Below are positions 17,150 to 24,305 of a stretch of 64,000 bases of DNA, one piece after another (the stretch's first letter is position 1; each line of letters starts with the position of its first letter). The notes under the pieces were generated by a model that saw only the letters and a list, made by a program, of their open reading frames with translations, made no database searches and had not been told where the DNA came from. The translations under genes and the position numbers were made by a program. The stretch comes from a virus, in the IMG/VR virus record IMGVR_UViG_3300037852_000136, positions 1 through 64,000 of that record; one strand, given 5' to 3'.

Positions 17150-17425
17150 TTACGAAGGGCCGAGATAGCCGTCCGGCTTCTCGGGCTCCGGAAGTTGCTG
17201 CCCAACCATACCGTCCGAGATTCCGGTCCCAACGGTGGGGGAGCACTCTGCGCCATCCCACTTTGCCAAAAGACCAGATGGCGACATTACGCAGTCTGGA
17301 TCGAGCGCCCACGCCCACGCCAGCGCCTGCTTAGCCATATAAGCCTTCTGGTGGGTCTCGTGTCCATTCGGGAGCGAGCAGCACAGTTCATGTAACTTGT
17401 CATGCTCACGTTGCAGAAAACCCAT
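17150..17425 (-). CDS. Hypothetical protein with His/Cys motif
   Basis: 91 residues with AAAGGAG before the start. HDKLHELCCSLPNGHETHQK could bind metal. The C-terminus is proline- and Gly-rich. An alternative reading frame overlaps the last third (see rejected list). Function unknown. Confidence 0.6.
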   Translation of the reverse strand: MGFLQREHDKLHELCCSLPNGHETHQKAYMAKQALAWAWALDPDCVMSPSGLLAKWDGAECSPTVGTGISDGMVGQQLPEPEKPDGYLGPS

Positions 17426-17462
17426 CTCATTTCTCCTTTGGTTGCTGATGTAACTTCGACAT

Positions 17463-17490
17463 CCTACTGATGGCCCTGTGATGAGAGTCG
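17463..17490 (-). repeat. Intergenic block, copy c
   Basis: CCTACTGATGGCCCTGTGAT continues into GAGAGTCG on the plus strand. This is the longest copy. Confidence 0.75.
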
Positions 17491-17500
17491 GCGCTGTAAA

Positions 17501-17671
17501 CTACTGAGTTCCGGGCGACGCCCGTCTCCACTTGCGGACAAGCTCTTGCAGGCTGCTTCTGCAGCTATTGCAAAGATCGATGCCTTTCTCATCGTCCGGC
17601 ATCGTGACGATGTTCCCCATAGTATATCCCTTTATGTCGGCATCGCACCGATCGCAAAAATTCCGTCTCAT
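17501..17671 (-). CDS. Small zinc-ribbon-like protein
   Basis: 56 residues read from the minus strand. CDRCDAD near the start and LCNSCRSS near residue 35 form the two halves of a likely zinc ribbon, followed by a basic helix (LQELVRKWRRA). It may bind nucleic acid or a host protein. It fills the gap between two intergenic blocks. Confidence 0.6.
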   Translation of the reverse strand: MRRNFCDRCDADIKGYTMGNIVTMPDDEKGIDLCNSCRSSLQELVRKWRRASPGTQ

Positions 17672-17730
17672 CTCCGCTCTCCATTTTGCCTGTCCACCGG
17701 AACCGACCGAGACTCCTGTTGTGTGTCTAG

Positions 17731-17910
17731 CTAGTGGTCGGCGTTAAGCGCTTGATTGATTTTATTGAGTGCAGCCTGCTGGATATCTTTGGCAGCCCCG
17801 ATCTCTCCATAGGTCGCTATCCACGTTGCGGCGGCCTGTAGGGTGGCGCGCAATGTTTTGATCTCTCGAATTCTCGCCTGCCGCGTCGCCTCTTCAGGAT
17901 TGGTCAGCAT
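17731..17910 (-). CDS. Small helical protein
   Basis: 59 residues read from the minus strand: TNPEEATRQARIREIKTLRA and a second helix ending NKINQALNADH. It is alanine- and glutamine-rich and probably all-helical. Function unknown. Confidence 0.55.
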   Translation of the reverse strand: MLTNPEEATRQARIREIKTLRATLQAAATWIATYGEIGAAKDIQQAALNKINQALNADH

Positions 17911-17954
17911 TGCCCCCTCCGACTTTCCAGTCCATCGATCTCTCCCGCCAAGTC

Positions 17955-17975
17955 TCTGTGATGAGAGTCGGTGTC
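17955..17975 (-). repeat. Intergenic block, copy d (short)
   Basis: TCTGTGATGAGAGTCGGTGT on the plus strand keeps only the first half of the block, directly after the 17974 stop. Confidence 0.65.
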
Positions 17976-18189
17976 AGCCTTCGGCCGCAAACTTGCGTTT
18001 AAGGCGCTCGTATTCCTTGCGATCGCGGTCATCCGCGGCCACATCGGTTGGCATTATCTGCCAGAAATCCCCCTCATTGACCCAGACGAGTATACAATCT
18101 CCAAGCGCTCGCAATGGTGACTGTGTCATCGCAGCGTGCATCTCTGCGGCCGTGCTGCCGGCGGCATGAATGTAGCGAAGCTGAGCCAT
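17974..18189 (-). CDS. Hypothetical protein
   Basis: 71 residues from the ATG at 18189, which has AGGAG at a good distance; the frame extends further upstream without RBS. LGDCILVWVNEGDFWQIMPT is a beta segment, followed by a charged helix (DDRDRKEYERLKRKFAAEG). Function unknown. Confidence 0.6.
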   Translation of the reverse strand: MAQLRYIHAAGSTAAEMHAAMTQSPLRALGDCILVWVNEGDFWQIMPTDVAADDRDRKEYERLKRKFAAEG

Positions 18190-18209
18190 TCCGTTCTCCT
18201 GCAAAGTCC

Positions 18210-18401
18210 CTACTGAGGATTGGCTTCCATTTCGTCAAAGTGGTCCTTGACGAAAGTCAGCACCCGCTCTTTGGTGCGCTGAGATTTGAGCGTACCGAGC
18301 GTCCCCATGACGCGAACGAACGCGCGCACGGCAGGATCAGATAGCCCAACTCGCAACTGTTCTGCTTCCTGGCGGTGCTCAACCTTGATCTTAGCGAGCA
18401 T
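18210..18401 (-). CDS. Small helical protein
   Basis: 63 residues with CAGGAG before the start. KVEHRQEAEQLRVGLSDPAV and RTKERVLTFVKDHFDEMEA are helical and charged. No family recognised. A partial copy of the intergenic block (AAGTCCCTACTGA) follows its stop. Confidence 0.6.
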   Translation of the reverse strand: MLAKIKVEHRQEAEQLRVGLSDPAVRAFVRVMGTLGTLKSQRTKERVLTFVKDHFDEMEANPQ

Positions 18402-18440
18402 TTTTTAGTCTCCTGTGTATCCGTTGGTCTCGACCGATGA

Positions 18441-18602
18441 CTATGTGCCGACGCCAGCAGCTTGTTTGAGAGCCCGGACGATGGCATTCTTGAGAAGCTG
18501 TCTAGCCGTGCGCAGATCGCCTTCCTTGCCGTTACCGGCCGCGAGAGCGAAGGTCAGCCCCTCTTCGACGATGATCCGTTCGGCCGTCTTGTCGTAGTCC
18601 AT
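18441..18602 (-). CDS. Small hypothetical protein
   Basis: 53 residues read from the minus strand (MDYDKTAERIIVEEGLTFAL then AAGNGKEGDLRTARQLLKNA). GGAGGGT precedes the ATG at the right distance. Probably helical. Function unknown. Confidence 0.55.
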   Translation of the reverse strand: MDYDKTAERIIVEEGLTFALAAGNGKEGDLRTARQLLKNAIVRALKQAAGVGT

Positions 18603-18644
18603 AGTCACCCTCCCGCTTCCCTATCCGTGCTCAATAGCGCGTCT

Positions 18645-18926
18645 TCACAATTTGAACAGCCCATTGCGTATCCCCATGATGTGGCTCTTGCGCGCGCGCG
18701 GCGACAGCCTCGGCAGCGGGAACCCTTTCTTCTTTTGTATAAGCGTCTCCATCAACCCGAGAAGCTCGTTCACATGCTCGATATCGTGCGGGCCGCCGCC
18801 GGGACGGGTGCCCTTGAGCACCCAGCCCCGGACGGTCGGATGGGGGCGATCGAACCAGCGGGCTAAATCCGCCACCCGCAGGTTGCCCCGCTTCATGCAC
18901 ACCTGCAAGCGCCTCTGGATCGTCAT
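18645..18926 (-). CDS. Helix-turn-helix DNA-binding protein
   Basis: 93 residues. LRVADLARWFDRPHPTVRGW fits a helix-turn-helix, with the second helix entering the DNA groove, followed by a basic C-terminus (LPRLSPRARKSHIMGI). It may regulate the leftward operon or serve as an architectural protein. The ATG overlaps the upstream stop (ATGA). Confidence 0.65.
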   Translation of the reverse strand: MTIQRRLQVCMKRGNLRVADLARWFDRPHPTVRGWVLKGTRPGGGPHDIEHVNELLGLMETLIQKKKGFPLPRLSPRARKSHIMGIRNGLFKL

Positions 18927-19117
18927 TTCGGATACACCCTCAGTTCAACTACTCGCCCCACATAGAACGCCTTTTGGTGGGCAGCGGTAGCCGGTATTTC
19001 GATCGACTGCCGACCGAGAGGTCTCCAGTCGGCGGCTGAAGGCGGACTCCCTTGGAAAGACACTACTAGCGTGTCTCCATGAGATTCCACCCACACCACT
19101 TCGCACCGGAGTTTCAC
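18923..19117 (-). CDS. Small beta-rich protein
   Basis: 64 residues (KLRCEVVWVESHGDTLVVSF). It is coupled by ATGA overlaps on both sides, between the HTH protein and the candidate ssDNA-binding protein. Function unknown. Confidence 0.6.
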   Translation of the reverse strand: MKLRCEVVWVESHGDTLVVSFQGSPPSAADWRPLGRQSIEIPATAAHQKAFYVGRVVELRVYPK

Positions 19118-20187
19118 TGCGGTTTCCCGAAGATGTTATCGAGCATCCCCTTCATGGCGGGATCCGGGTCGACCGCTTGGGTGGCGATGCCGAAGGGCGG
19201 CCCACCCCCGGGAGCGGGTTCAGGGCGGAAGGGAGCCGGGCCGGCTTGCCCGCCGCCAAAACCCGCTGGCTCGGGGTGAACCGCCTGTGCCGCGCCAGCG
19301 GCATTAGCGGCCTCGATCTCTGCCTTGGTCCGTCGGCGACGCCGCGCCGCGGGCTCAGCAGTGGGGGCAGCCGACGAGGGGCTCTTCCCAAAAGCAGGGG
19401 AGGCCGCAGTCGTAAAGCCCGGAGGCGTCTGGGCCTGAGCAGCTGGTGGGGACAAAGGGGGGGCTTGCCCGCCTCCGGCGGGTGGAGCCACCAGCGCCGC
19501 CTGAATCGGCCGATCGTTCCTGCCCACCAGTACGTCGGTCTTCTTCTCGATCGTTGCCGCCTCGCGGGCATTGAACAAAGTCTCGTCGATGTAGGCCGTG
19601 GCCTCGAACGTGAGCACGCCGTTCTTGCCCTTCTCGAAGGCGAGGCGGGTGACGACATCCGACAGGTCGGTCTGCTGACCCTTGAACTTGTCCGTGTAGC
19701 CCTTCCACGCCTTGAAGGACCCTGGCGTCACCCGGAACTGGAACACCATCGCGGGGTACTTGGGCAAGATCACTGCCGTCCACTTCTCGTCCCGACACGC
19801 CTTGATGGCCTTGCCGCTGATCTTGGACACGTCCGAGCCGCGGGCGTTCCACTCGCAAGTGGCGCACGTCGCGGATTGCGGAGTGATGGCTTCGATCGAG
19901 GGGGCAACGCCGTTGGCGGACCAGCAGGTGGGAGGCTCATTCGAGCCGTCCACATAGTCGTTCTCGTAATACTGCTTGCACACCAACTCGCTGCGATCGA
20001 CGAAGCAAACGTCCAGGTACTTCTCGGGCACCTCCGCCTTGTTGCCGGCGGCATCCACCAAGGTGAACTCGTTGCCGCGGATCGAGATGTGCGGCGGCAG
20101 CGACCCGCCGATGCCGTCGGCAGCGCCTTCGGCGACGCGTTGGGATTGTCGATTTTGGAGGTAGGTGGGAAGGGCGAACTGGCTCAT
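19114..20187 (-). CDS. Candidate ssDNA-binding replication protein
   Basis: 357 residues from the ATG at 20187 with AAAGGAAAG before it. Residues 1-215 form a conserved-looking domain: SLPPHISIRGNEFTLVDAAG, YLDVCFVDRSE, CATCEWNA (a Cys pair that could hold zinc) and FQFRVTPGSFKAWKGY. The remaining 140 residues are a proline-rich disordered tail with a basic patch (ARRRRRTKAEIE) and a final acidic DPDPAMKGMLDNIF. An OB-like core with an acidic tail fits ssDNA-binding proteins, and similar proteins sit beside phage polymerases. The assignment is an inference. Confidence 0.55.
   Translation of the reverse strand: MSQFALPTYLQNRQSQRVAEGAADGIGGSLPPHISIRGNEFTLVDAAGNKAEVPEKYLDVCFVDRSELVCKQYYENDYVDGSNEPPTCWSANGVAPSIEAITPQSATCATCEWNARGSDVSKISGKAIKACRDEKWTAVILPKYPAMVFQFRVTPGSFKAWKGYTDKFKGQQTDLSDVVTRLAFEKGKNGVLTFEATAYIDETLFNAREAATIEKKTDVLVGRNDRPIQAALVAPPAGGGQAPPLSPPAAQAQTPPGFTTAASPAFGKSPSSAAPTAEPAARRRRRTKAEIEAANAAGAAQAVHPEPAGFGGGQAGPAPFRPEPAPGGGPPFGIATQAVDPDPAMKGMLDNIFGKPQ
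19468..19482. repeat. Dispersed hairpin, copy 3 (in gene)
   Basis: CCCGCC-TCC-GGCGGG; on the minus strand it encodes P-A-G-G-G in the disordered tail. Confidence 0.7.
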
Positions 20188-20231
20188 TTGATCTTTCCTT
20201 TGTTGCGAAGATACCACTCGTGCTGCAGCTT

Positions 20232-20642
20232 CTAGGATTTCCTGATATTTATGTGTGTGTCAAATTGACCTGTAACTCCGGGAGGAAATTCTTTATTGTG
20301 CGCGTCGAGATACTCTCGTAGAGGCTCGATGGCGGGCGCCCGCAACTGCATCAAAGCATTCCCGACCGTATCCCAATTATCCAAGCAGAAGTCGAGGAAC
20401 GTGTCGCGGTCCTCGATCTTGGGCGTAAGCGTGGTCTGCCGGTAGGCGGTGCCATGCTCGGTTCGGAAATTTTCCCACTTCTGGGAGATCGAGAGCGCCA
20501 GCAGCTGCTCGTCCATCTGCTGCAAGCGGGCACGGTACGGCGCAAAGTAGTCGCTCAGCCGCTTGCTCTCGGTCTTGAGCCAAGTGTCGAGCTGCACCCT
20601 TGCGGCGATGAGAGCGGCGGGGTCAGAGGGAAGGTCATTCAT
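20232..20642 (-). CDS. Conserved phage replication-region protein
   Basis: 136 residues. TWLKTESKRLSDYFAPYRAR is a long helix, followed by a domain with RTEHGTAYRQTTLTPKIEDR and a final FPPGVTGQFDTHINIRKS. This C-terminal pattern recurs in phage proteins next to ssDNA-binding proteins, similar in layout to the Gp157 type. The exact family is not recognised. It precedes the candidate ssDNA-binding gene. Confidence 0.6.
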   Translation of the reverse strand: MNDLPSDPAALIAARVQLDTWLKTESKRLSDYFAPYRARLQQMDEQLLALSISQKWENFRTEHGTAYRQTTLTPKIEDRDTFLDFCLDNWDTVGNALMQLRAPAIEPLREYLDAHNKEFPPGVTGQFDTHINIRKS

Positions 20643-20790
20643 CGCAGTACCCTGCCAGTTCTACTGCTGCTTCAAGCCGCTCGATTTCGGCAATGGCTTG
20701 CGTGACGAGATCGATATCGTCGTCACCCATACCAACAACTCGTCGCATACGCTCACGCAACTGCTTCAGTTCATAAATCAGGTTCGTCAT
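20635..20790 (-). CDS. Small helical protein
   Basis: 51 residues read from the minus strand (TNLIYELKQLRERMRRVVGM then an acidic DDDIDLV and a second helix). It overlaps the helicase stop (ATGA) upstream and the next start by eight bases. Probably a coiled coil. Function unknown. Confidence 0.6.
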   Translation of the reverse strand: MTNLIYELKQLRERMRRVVGMGDDDIDLVTQAIAEIERLEAAVELAGYCDE

Positions 20791-22379
20791 AGCTCTCCCC
20801 TCTGCACCGCGTCCAGCAACGCGCCCTGCATGGACTGGTTATTCTCAAGGCGCTTGAAAATCTCCTGCTCCAGCTTGTTGCTCACCAGTTGCACGACCGT
20901 CACAGGATACTTCTGGCCAGGCCGGTGGGCGCGCTTGTTCGCCTGCATATATAGCTCGGCCTTGTCCGTAGGTCCGAACCACACAACTGTCTGAGCCATC
21001 CACAAGTTGAGCCCATGTGCCATCGTGCCAGGGTCAGCAACGAGTATTCTCGGCTCGGGTCCTTCCTGGAAGGCTGCGAAGATCCTGGAGCGTTCCTTCT
21101 GGCTGACATCGCCGTTCACCACGTCGCACGACCAGTGCTTGTGAAGCTCCTTGTAGACGAGGTTCACCACGTTCGTCAACCCCACGAAGCACAATATTTT
21201 CCCAGGCGCTTCCTGGATGACAGCCTTAAGCTCGTCCATCCGGGGCTTGGCGTCGAGCGTGTGGGAGACGTGGTTGTGATCGTAAATAGCGCCTAAACTG
21301 ATCTGCAGGAACTTGGTGCGCACCGCCGCCTCGTTGACGGCCGTGATCGGCTGGCCTTGTTTAACCACCACCTGCAGGTCCCGCTTGAGCGCCGCCATGT
21401 GGTGCTTCTGCTCGGTAGTCAGCTCCACCTGCCGCTGCTGCACCGTCATCTCAGGCCCGTCCCACACGTCCTTGATGTCGTACCGGATCGAGGGCGTCAG
21501 CAGCTTGCGCGCCTTCTCGTAGCCGTCCCGCTGCGGCTTCCAGATAAATTGCGACACCTTGATCATGGATTCGTTGCGGAACTGCTCCTTGCCCTTGCCG
21601 AAGGCGTTGTTTACCAGCTTGGCCAGCCCGTAGGCATCGGTGGGAGCGGTGGGGGTAGGAGTGCCGGTCAAGAGCCAGAGGTAGTCCCGCTTGCCGATGA
21701 TCTGGCGGGCGAGCTTGTGCCGCTTGGTGCCGGCGTCTTTGTAGGCGCTGGCCTCGTCCACGATTATGAGGCGAATGTCTTGGCGATCAGCCAGTCTTTT
21801 CGAAAAGCCGTCCAATTCAAATCGTTTGTGCGTGTGTGCGCCCACGCCCACTCCATCGAAATTGACAATGTAAAAATCAACGTCCTTGGATAGCTCCGCA
21901 TCACGACGGCTAGCAGAGCCGTGGAGGATAGCAAACGTGCGGCGGTTGAGGAAGTTCTTGAAGATGGCATCAGCCCATACTCGCTGCATGATGGAAAGAG
22001 GACATACGATCAGGGCCTTCAACTCTGGTTGTTGCTTCATGAGCCAGTCGGCTGCCCACAAGGTCGCCAATGTTTTGCCAACTCCCATGTCGCTCAAGCA
22101 GAAGCAGCGAGGGTGCAGCACCAGGAAGTTGGCAGTGACCTTCTGACTGTCGTAAGGTTTGATGCCGGGGGCGTGCGGCCAGTCGTAGGATGAGTCGATG
22201 ACGGGCACAACCGGGTGCCCCAGCCACCTCAACACCTGACTGTTGCGCAAGGTGCGCGGTACCCCAAATGCGTGCCCGTTAAGCTGCCGCGCCTCGGGAA
22301 TGTGCGTCAAAATCGACTGCCCGGCTGCGTAAGGCAGATCAGGGTAGACGAGCACGTTGTGGGCTTGGTCGAAGATCAT
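20787..22379 (-). CDS. SNF2/SF2-type DNA helicase
   Basis: 530 residues from the ATG that overlaps the VRR-NUC stop (ATGA); the longer frame upstream is overlap. All main motifs are visible: Walker A DMGVGKT near residue 100, motif II IIVDEAS, motif III LTGTPTPTAP, and in the second RecA domain KILCFVGLTN, ILVADPGTMAHGLNL and the arginine-finger motif QANKRAHRPGQ. The family moves on double-stranded DNA. In phages it is found together with VRR-NUC and Cas4-like nucleases, which are its direct neighbours here. Likely a replication or recombination helicase. Confidence 0.9.
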   Translation of the reverse strand: MIFDQAHNVLVYPDLPYAAGQSILTHIPEARQLNGHAFGVPRTLRNSQVLRWLGHPVVPVIDSSYDWPHAPGIKPYDSQKVTANFLVLHPRCFCLSDMGVGKTLATLWAADWLMKQQPELKALIVCPLSIMQRVWADAIFKNFLNRRTFAILHGSASRRDAELSKDVDFYIVNFDGVGVGAHTHKRFELDGFSKRLADRQDIRLIIVDEASAYKDAGTKRHKLARQIIGKRDYLWLLTGTPTPTAPTDAYGLAKLVNNAFGKGKEQFRNESMIKVSQFIWKPQRDGYEKARKLLTPSIRYDIKDVWDGPEMTVQQRQVELTTEQKHHMAALKRDLQVVVKQGQPITAVNEAAVRTKFLQISLGAIYDHNHVSHTLDAKPRMDELKAVIQEAPGKILCFVGLTNVVNLVYKELHKHWSCDVVNGDVSQKERSRIFAAFQEGPEPRILVADPGTMAHGLNLWMAQTVVWFGPTDKAELYMQANKRAHRPGQKYPVTVVQLVSNKLEQEIFKRLENNQSMQGALLDAVQRGEL

Positions 22380-22681
22380 TTTGAAGGGGGAGGCGTGAGG
22401 CCCCAGACCGACATGGCGATTAGGAATCCCTCGAATGAATCGGCCCAAAAGGCGGCGCCGCCCGCCGCGATGATGGCCTTCATGCACTGCTCCTGGCGAG
22501 GCGTAGGCTTCTGGCCCTGCGCCTTCGTCTCGATACCAACAAAACGCCCGTTGATGCAGCAGAGGAAGTCGAGAGTCTGCGTGCCGTAGCCGTGTGGCAC
22601 GGGCATGTAGCGGTACATGCGGGGGAGTTGATCGAGGTAGCGCTTGACCTTGATCTTGAGCAAGCCCTCTTCGGTAGTCAC
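22376..22681 (-). CDS. VRR-NUC nuclease
   Basis: 101 residues from the GTG that overlaps the upstream stop (GTGA). The PD-(D/E)XK core is visible as QTLDFLCCINGRFVGIETKA (Asp, then Glu-x-Lys), followed by the VRR-NUC hallmark TPRQ and the helix CMKAIIAAGGAAFWADS. Stand-alone VRR-NUC proteins are common in phages and cut flapped or branched DNA. Coupling to the helicase suggests joint action on replication intermediates. Confidence 0.88.
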   Translation of the reverse strand: MTTEEGLLKIKVKRYLDQLPRMYRYMPVPHGYGTQTLDFLCCINGRFVGIETKAQGQKPTPRQEQCMKAIIAAGGAAFWADSFEGFLIAMSVWGLTPPPSK

Positions 22682-23529
22682 TTCGGCCTCGCCACAAAAT
22701 GGTTCTCGCAGTCTTCGACCGAGCAGTGACCGCAGAGGCCGCTCTTGCGCTTCTCGAACACTTCGCCGCCCCCCGGCAGTAGCCGTTCGAACTCCGCCAC
22801 AAGCTTGGTCACCTTCTGCCAAGTGCCGTTGGTATCGGACAGCTCGAACATCGTCCCGAGACGATTTTCCTTTAGCCACGCGTAAGAGCCAACGATCTTA
22901 GTGAGATGCGGGAACTTGCAGTGAAGCAGGAGCGCGTTGGTCTCCAGCTCGAACGGCGACTCGTAGCCGGAGGATCCCGTTTTCCAGTCGTTGATGTAGG
23001 CGGTCGCACCGTTAATGAGCGTCACGTCGATCTTGCCACGGAAGAACACTCCGTCGTCAAACCACCCGCAAGGCTTGCCCTCGCGGGTGATGCCGAGCTT
23101 CTGCTCGGCCGTTGCACCGCGCCCGTCGAACGCGGCAACGATCGGCTCCCACTGTTGCATGTTGGGGGGGAGGGGCTTGCCGCCAAGGCGATATTCTAGT
23201 GCCGTGTGAACGGCATTGCCCCACTTCATCGCTTCGGTCTCGACGAACGGCTGGTCCTTCTTAACGTAACGCCGCCAAGTCTGGTGGGGGCAGACGTTCG
23301 CGTAGTTATTAAGCAAAGTGTACGAATACACGAGGGGTTTACCCGCCTTTGGCGGGCGAACTAGCGAGGGCGGAATGGGGCCGGGATCGTAGGCTGCTGT
23401 CATCGCGGCTTCCTTGTTGACGATCTCATTAATCTCATGGATCGCACGGAAATAGCCAGTGCCCGTGCGCTTCATGTACTCGTCGGTATCGATCAGCTCG
23501 CCATTCAAGGAGAACTGCAAGCCGCTCAC
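22678..23529 (-). CDS. RecB/Cas4-like PD-(D/E)XK exonuclease
   Basis: 283 residues. YSYTLLNNYANVCPHQTWRR matches the N-terminal helix of the PDDEXK_1 family with one Cys. WGNAVHTALEYRLGG is the next helix. FRGKIDVTLING and AYINDWKTGS supply the Asp and Asp-x-Lys catalytic residues. The C-terminus has LCGHCSVEDCENHF, so with the early Cys it could bind an iron-sulfur cluster as in Cas4 and AddB. Likely 5'-3' exonuclease in recombination. A dispersed hairpin (23342-23356) lies in its N-terminal codons as R-P-P-K-A-G. Both ends are coupled to neighbours. Confidence 0.85.
   Translation of the reverse strand: MSGLQFSLNGELIDTDEYMKRTGTGYFRAIHEINEIVNKEAAMTAAYDPGPIPPSLVRPPKAGKPLVYSYTLLNNYANVCPHQTWRRYVKKDQPFVETEAMKWGNAVHTALEYRLGGKPLPPNMQQWEPIVAAFDGRGATAEQKLGITREGKPCGWFDDGVFFRGKIDVTLINGATAYINDWKTGSSGYESPFELETNALLLHCKFPHLTKIVGSYAWLKENRLGTMFELSDTNGTWQKVTKLVAEFERLLPGGGEVFEKRKSGLCGHCSVEDCENHFVARPK
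23342..23356. repeat. Dispersed hairpin, copy 4 (in gene)
   Basis: CCCGCC-TTT-GGCGGG, identical to the intergenic copy at 49966. Confidence 0.7.
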
Positions 23530-23930
23530 GCAAACACCTTCGCGAGCGCTGCCACGATCCTGGCACGCGCCGACTTGGGCGCCGTCTCGATTCGATGAAC
23601 CAGATCGCTGAACAAGCCGCAGTCTTCATCCGCCAACCCGCGCGTCACTTGAAGGGCTTCGAACAGCGTGAACTTGGGAGCGCGGGGTTGCTTAACCGCA
23701 CGCTTGCGCGTGGGCACTTTGTCTGGCGGCAGGAGGCTATCAGCGCCCAGCGCCTTCACCTGTTTCGCAATGTCGTGCTTTGGTTTGCGCGTTGCCTTCG
23801 CCGACTTAGCGGTTTTTGGCTTACGACTCTTGCGCGTCTTCGGCGCTTCCTGCTCAAAGAGCGCGCCAGTCCCCAAAGCGTTGGGCGGAGGCTGAGTCGC
23901 AAACGGGGAGAACGCGGGGGTGTCGTTCAT
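23526..23930 (-). CDS. Basic DNA-binding-like protein
   Basis: 134 residues from the ATG at 23930 with AAGGAA before it; the longer frame adds a spurious hydrophobic stretch. The central part is very rich in Lys, Arg, Pro and Ala (TRKSRKPKTAKSAKATRKPK), like histone H1 or AlgP tails. The C-terminus is a short helical domain (FTLFEALQVTRGLADEDCGL). It could bind or bridge DNA. Family not recognised. Confidence 0.6.
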   Translation of the reverse strand: MNDTPAFSPFATQPPPNALGTGALFEQEAPKTRKSRKPKTAKSAKATRKPKHDIAKQVKALGADSLLPPDKVPTRKRAVKQPRAPKFTLFEALQVTRGLADEDCGLFSDLVHRIETAPKSARARIVAALAKVFA

Positions 23931-23954
23931 GGGGTTGATTCCTTTGTTGGCTAG

Positions 23955-23970
23955 CCCCGCTGACGCGGGG
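23955..23970. repeat. Dispersed hairpin, copy 5 (intergenic)
   Basis: CCCCGC-TGAC-GCGGGG preceded by TAG, identical to the copy at 59115. Confidence 0.75.
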
Positions 23971-24106
23971 TAAAGGGCAAGAACAAAGCCACTGAAGAAG
24001 TACACTATACTCACCATGATGAGCAAGGTCAACATTTGCGATGTGCCATCCGGTGTCGAGAAAGTCCTGCACGAGATGGTGGGGGACGAAGCAGAACCAT
24101 CGCTCG

Positions 24107-24122
24107 CCCCGCGTTAACGGGG
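24107..24122. repeat. Dispersed hairpin, copy 6 (intergenic)
   Basis: CCCCG-CGTTAA-CGGGG, directly 3' of the 24123 stop on the minus strand. The stretch 23931-24122 holds this copy, the 23955 copy and no gene that I can support. Confidence 0.65.
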
Positions 24123-24305
24123 TCATTTCGCGTTTCCCCGAATTGTTTTCACGGCGTCCAGTATCCTCTCGGCCAAGATTTCAGGGTCCATGCCGGGAGA
24201 CTGTCCTATCATGACGAACGCTCCAACCCCTCCCGCGGTCGCGGGATCCACATCCACGATCAATATGCCGGGAGGTTGCTGCACCACCGTTGCTAGTAGT
24301 TTCAT
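24123..24305 (-). CDS. Small hypothetical protein
   Basis: 60 residues from the ATG that overlaps the polymerase stop (ATGA). KLLATVVQQPPGILIVDVDP is a beta segment; the C-terminus is a helix (PEILAERILDAVKTIRGNAK). A dispersed hairpin (24232-24245) lies in its coding region. Function unknown. Confidence 0.6.
   Translation of the reverse strand: MKLLATVVQQPPGILIVDVDPATAGGVGAFVMIGQSPGMDPEILAERILDAVKTIRGNAK
24232..24245. repeat. Dispersed hairpin, copy 7 (in gene)
   Basis: CCCGC-GGTC-GCGGG, identical to the copy at 9548. Confidence 0.65.

Noticed and set aside
17065-17256. Minus-strand ORF of 63 codons overlapping the end of the 17150 gene
   Set aside because: Its last half (17065-17150) lies in otherwise empty sequence and looks protein-like, but there is no good start or RBS and the overlapping gene is better supported.
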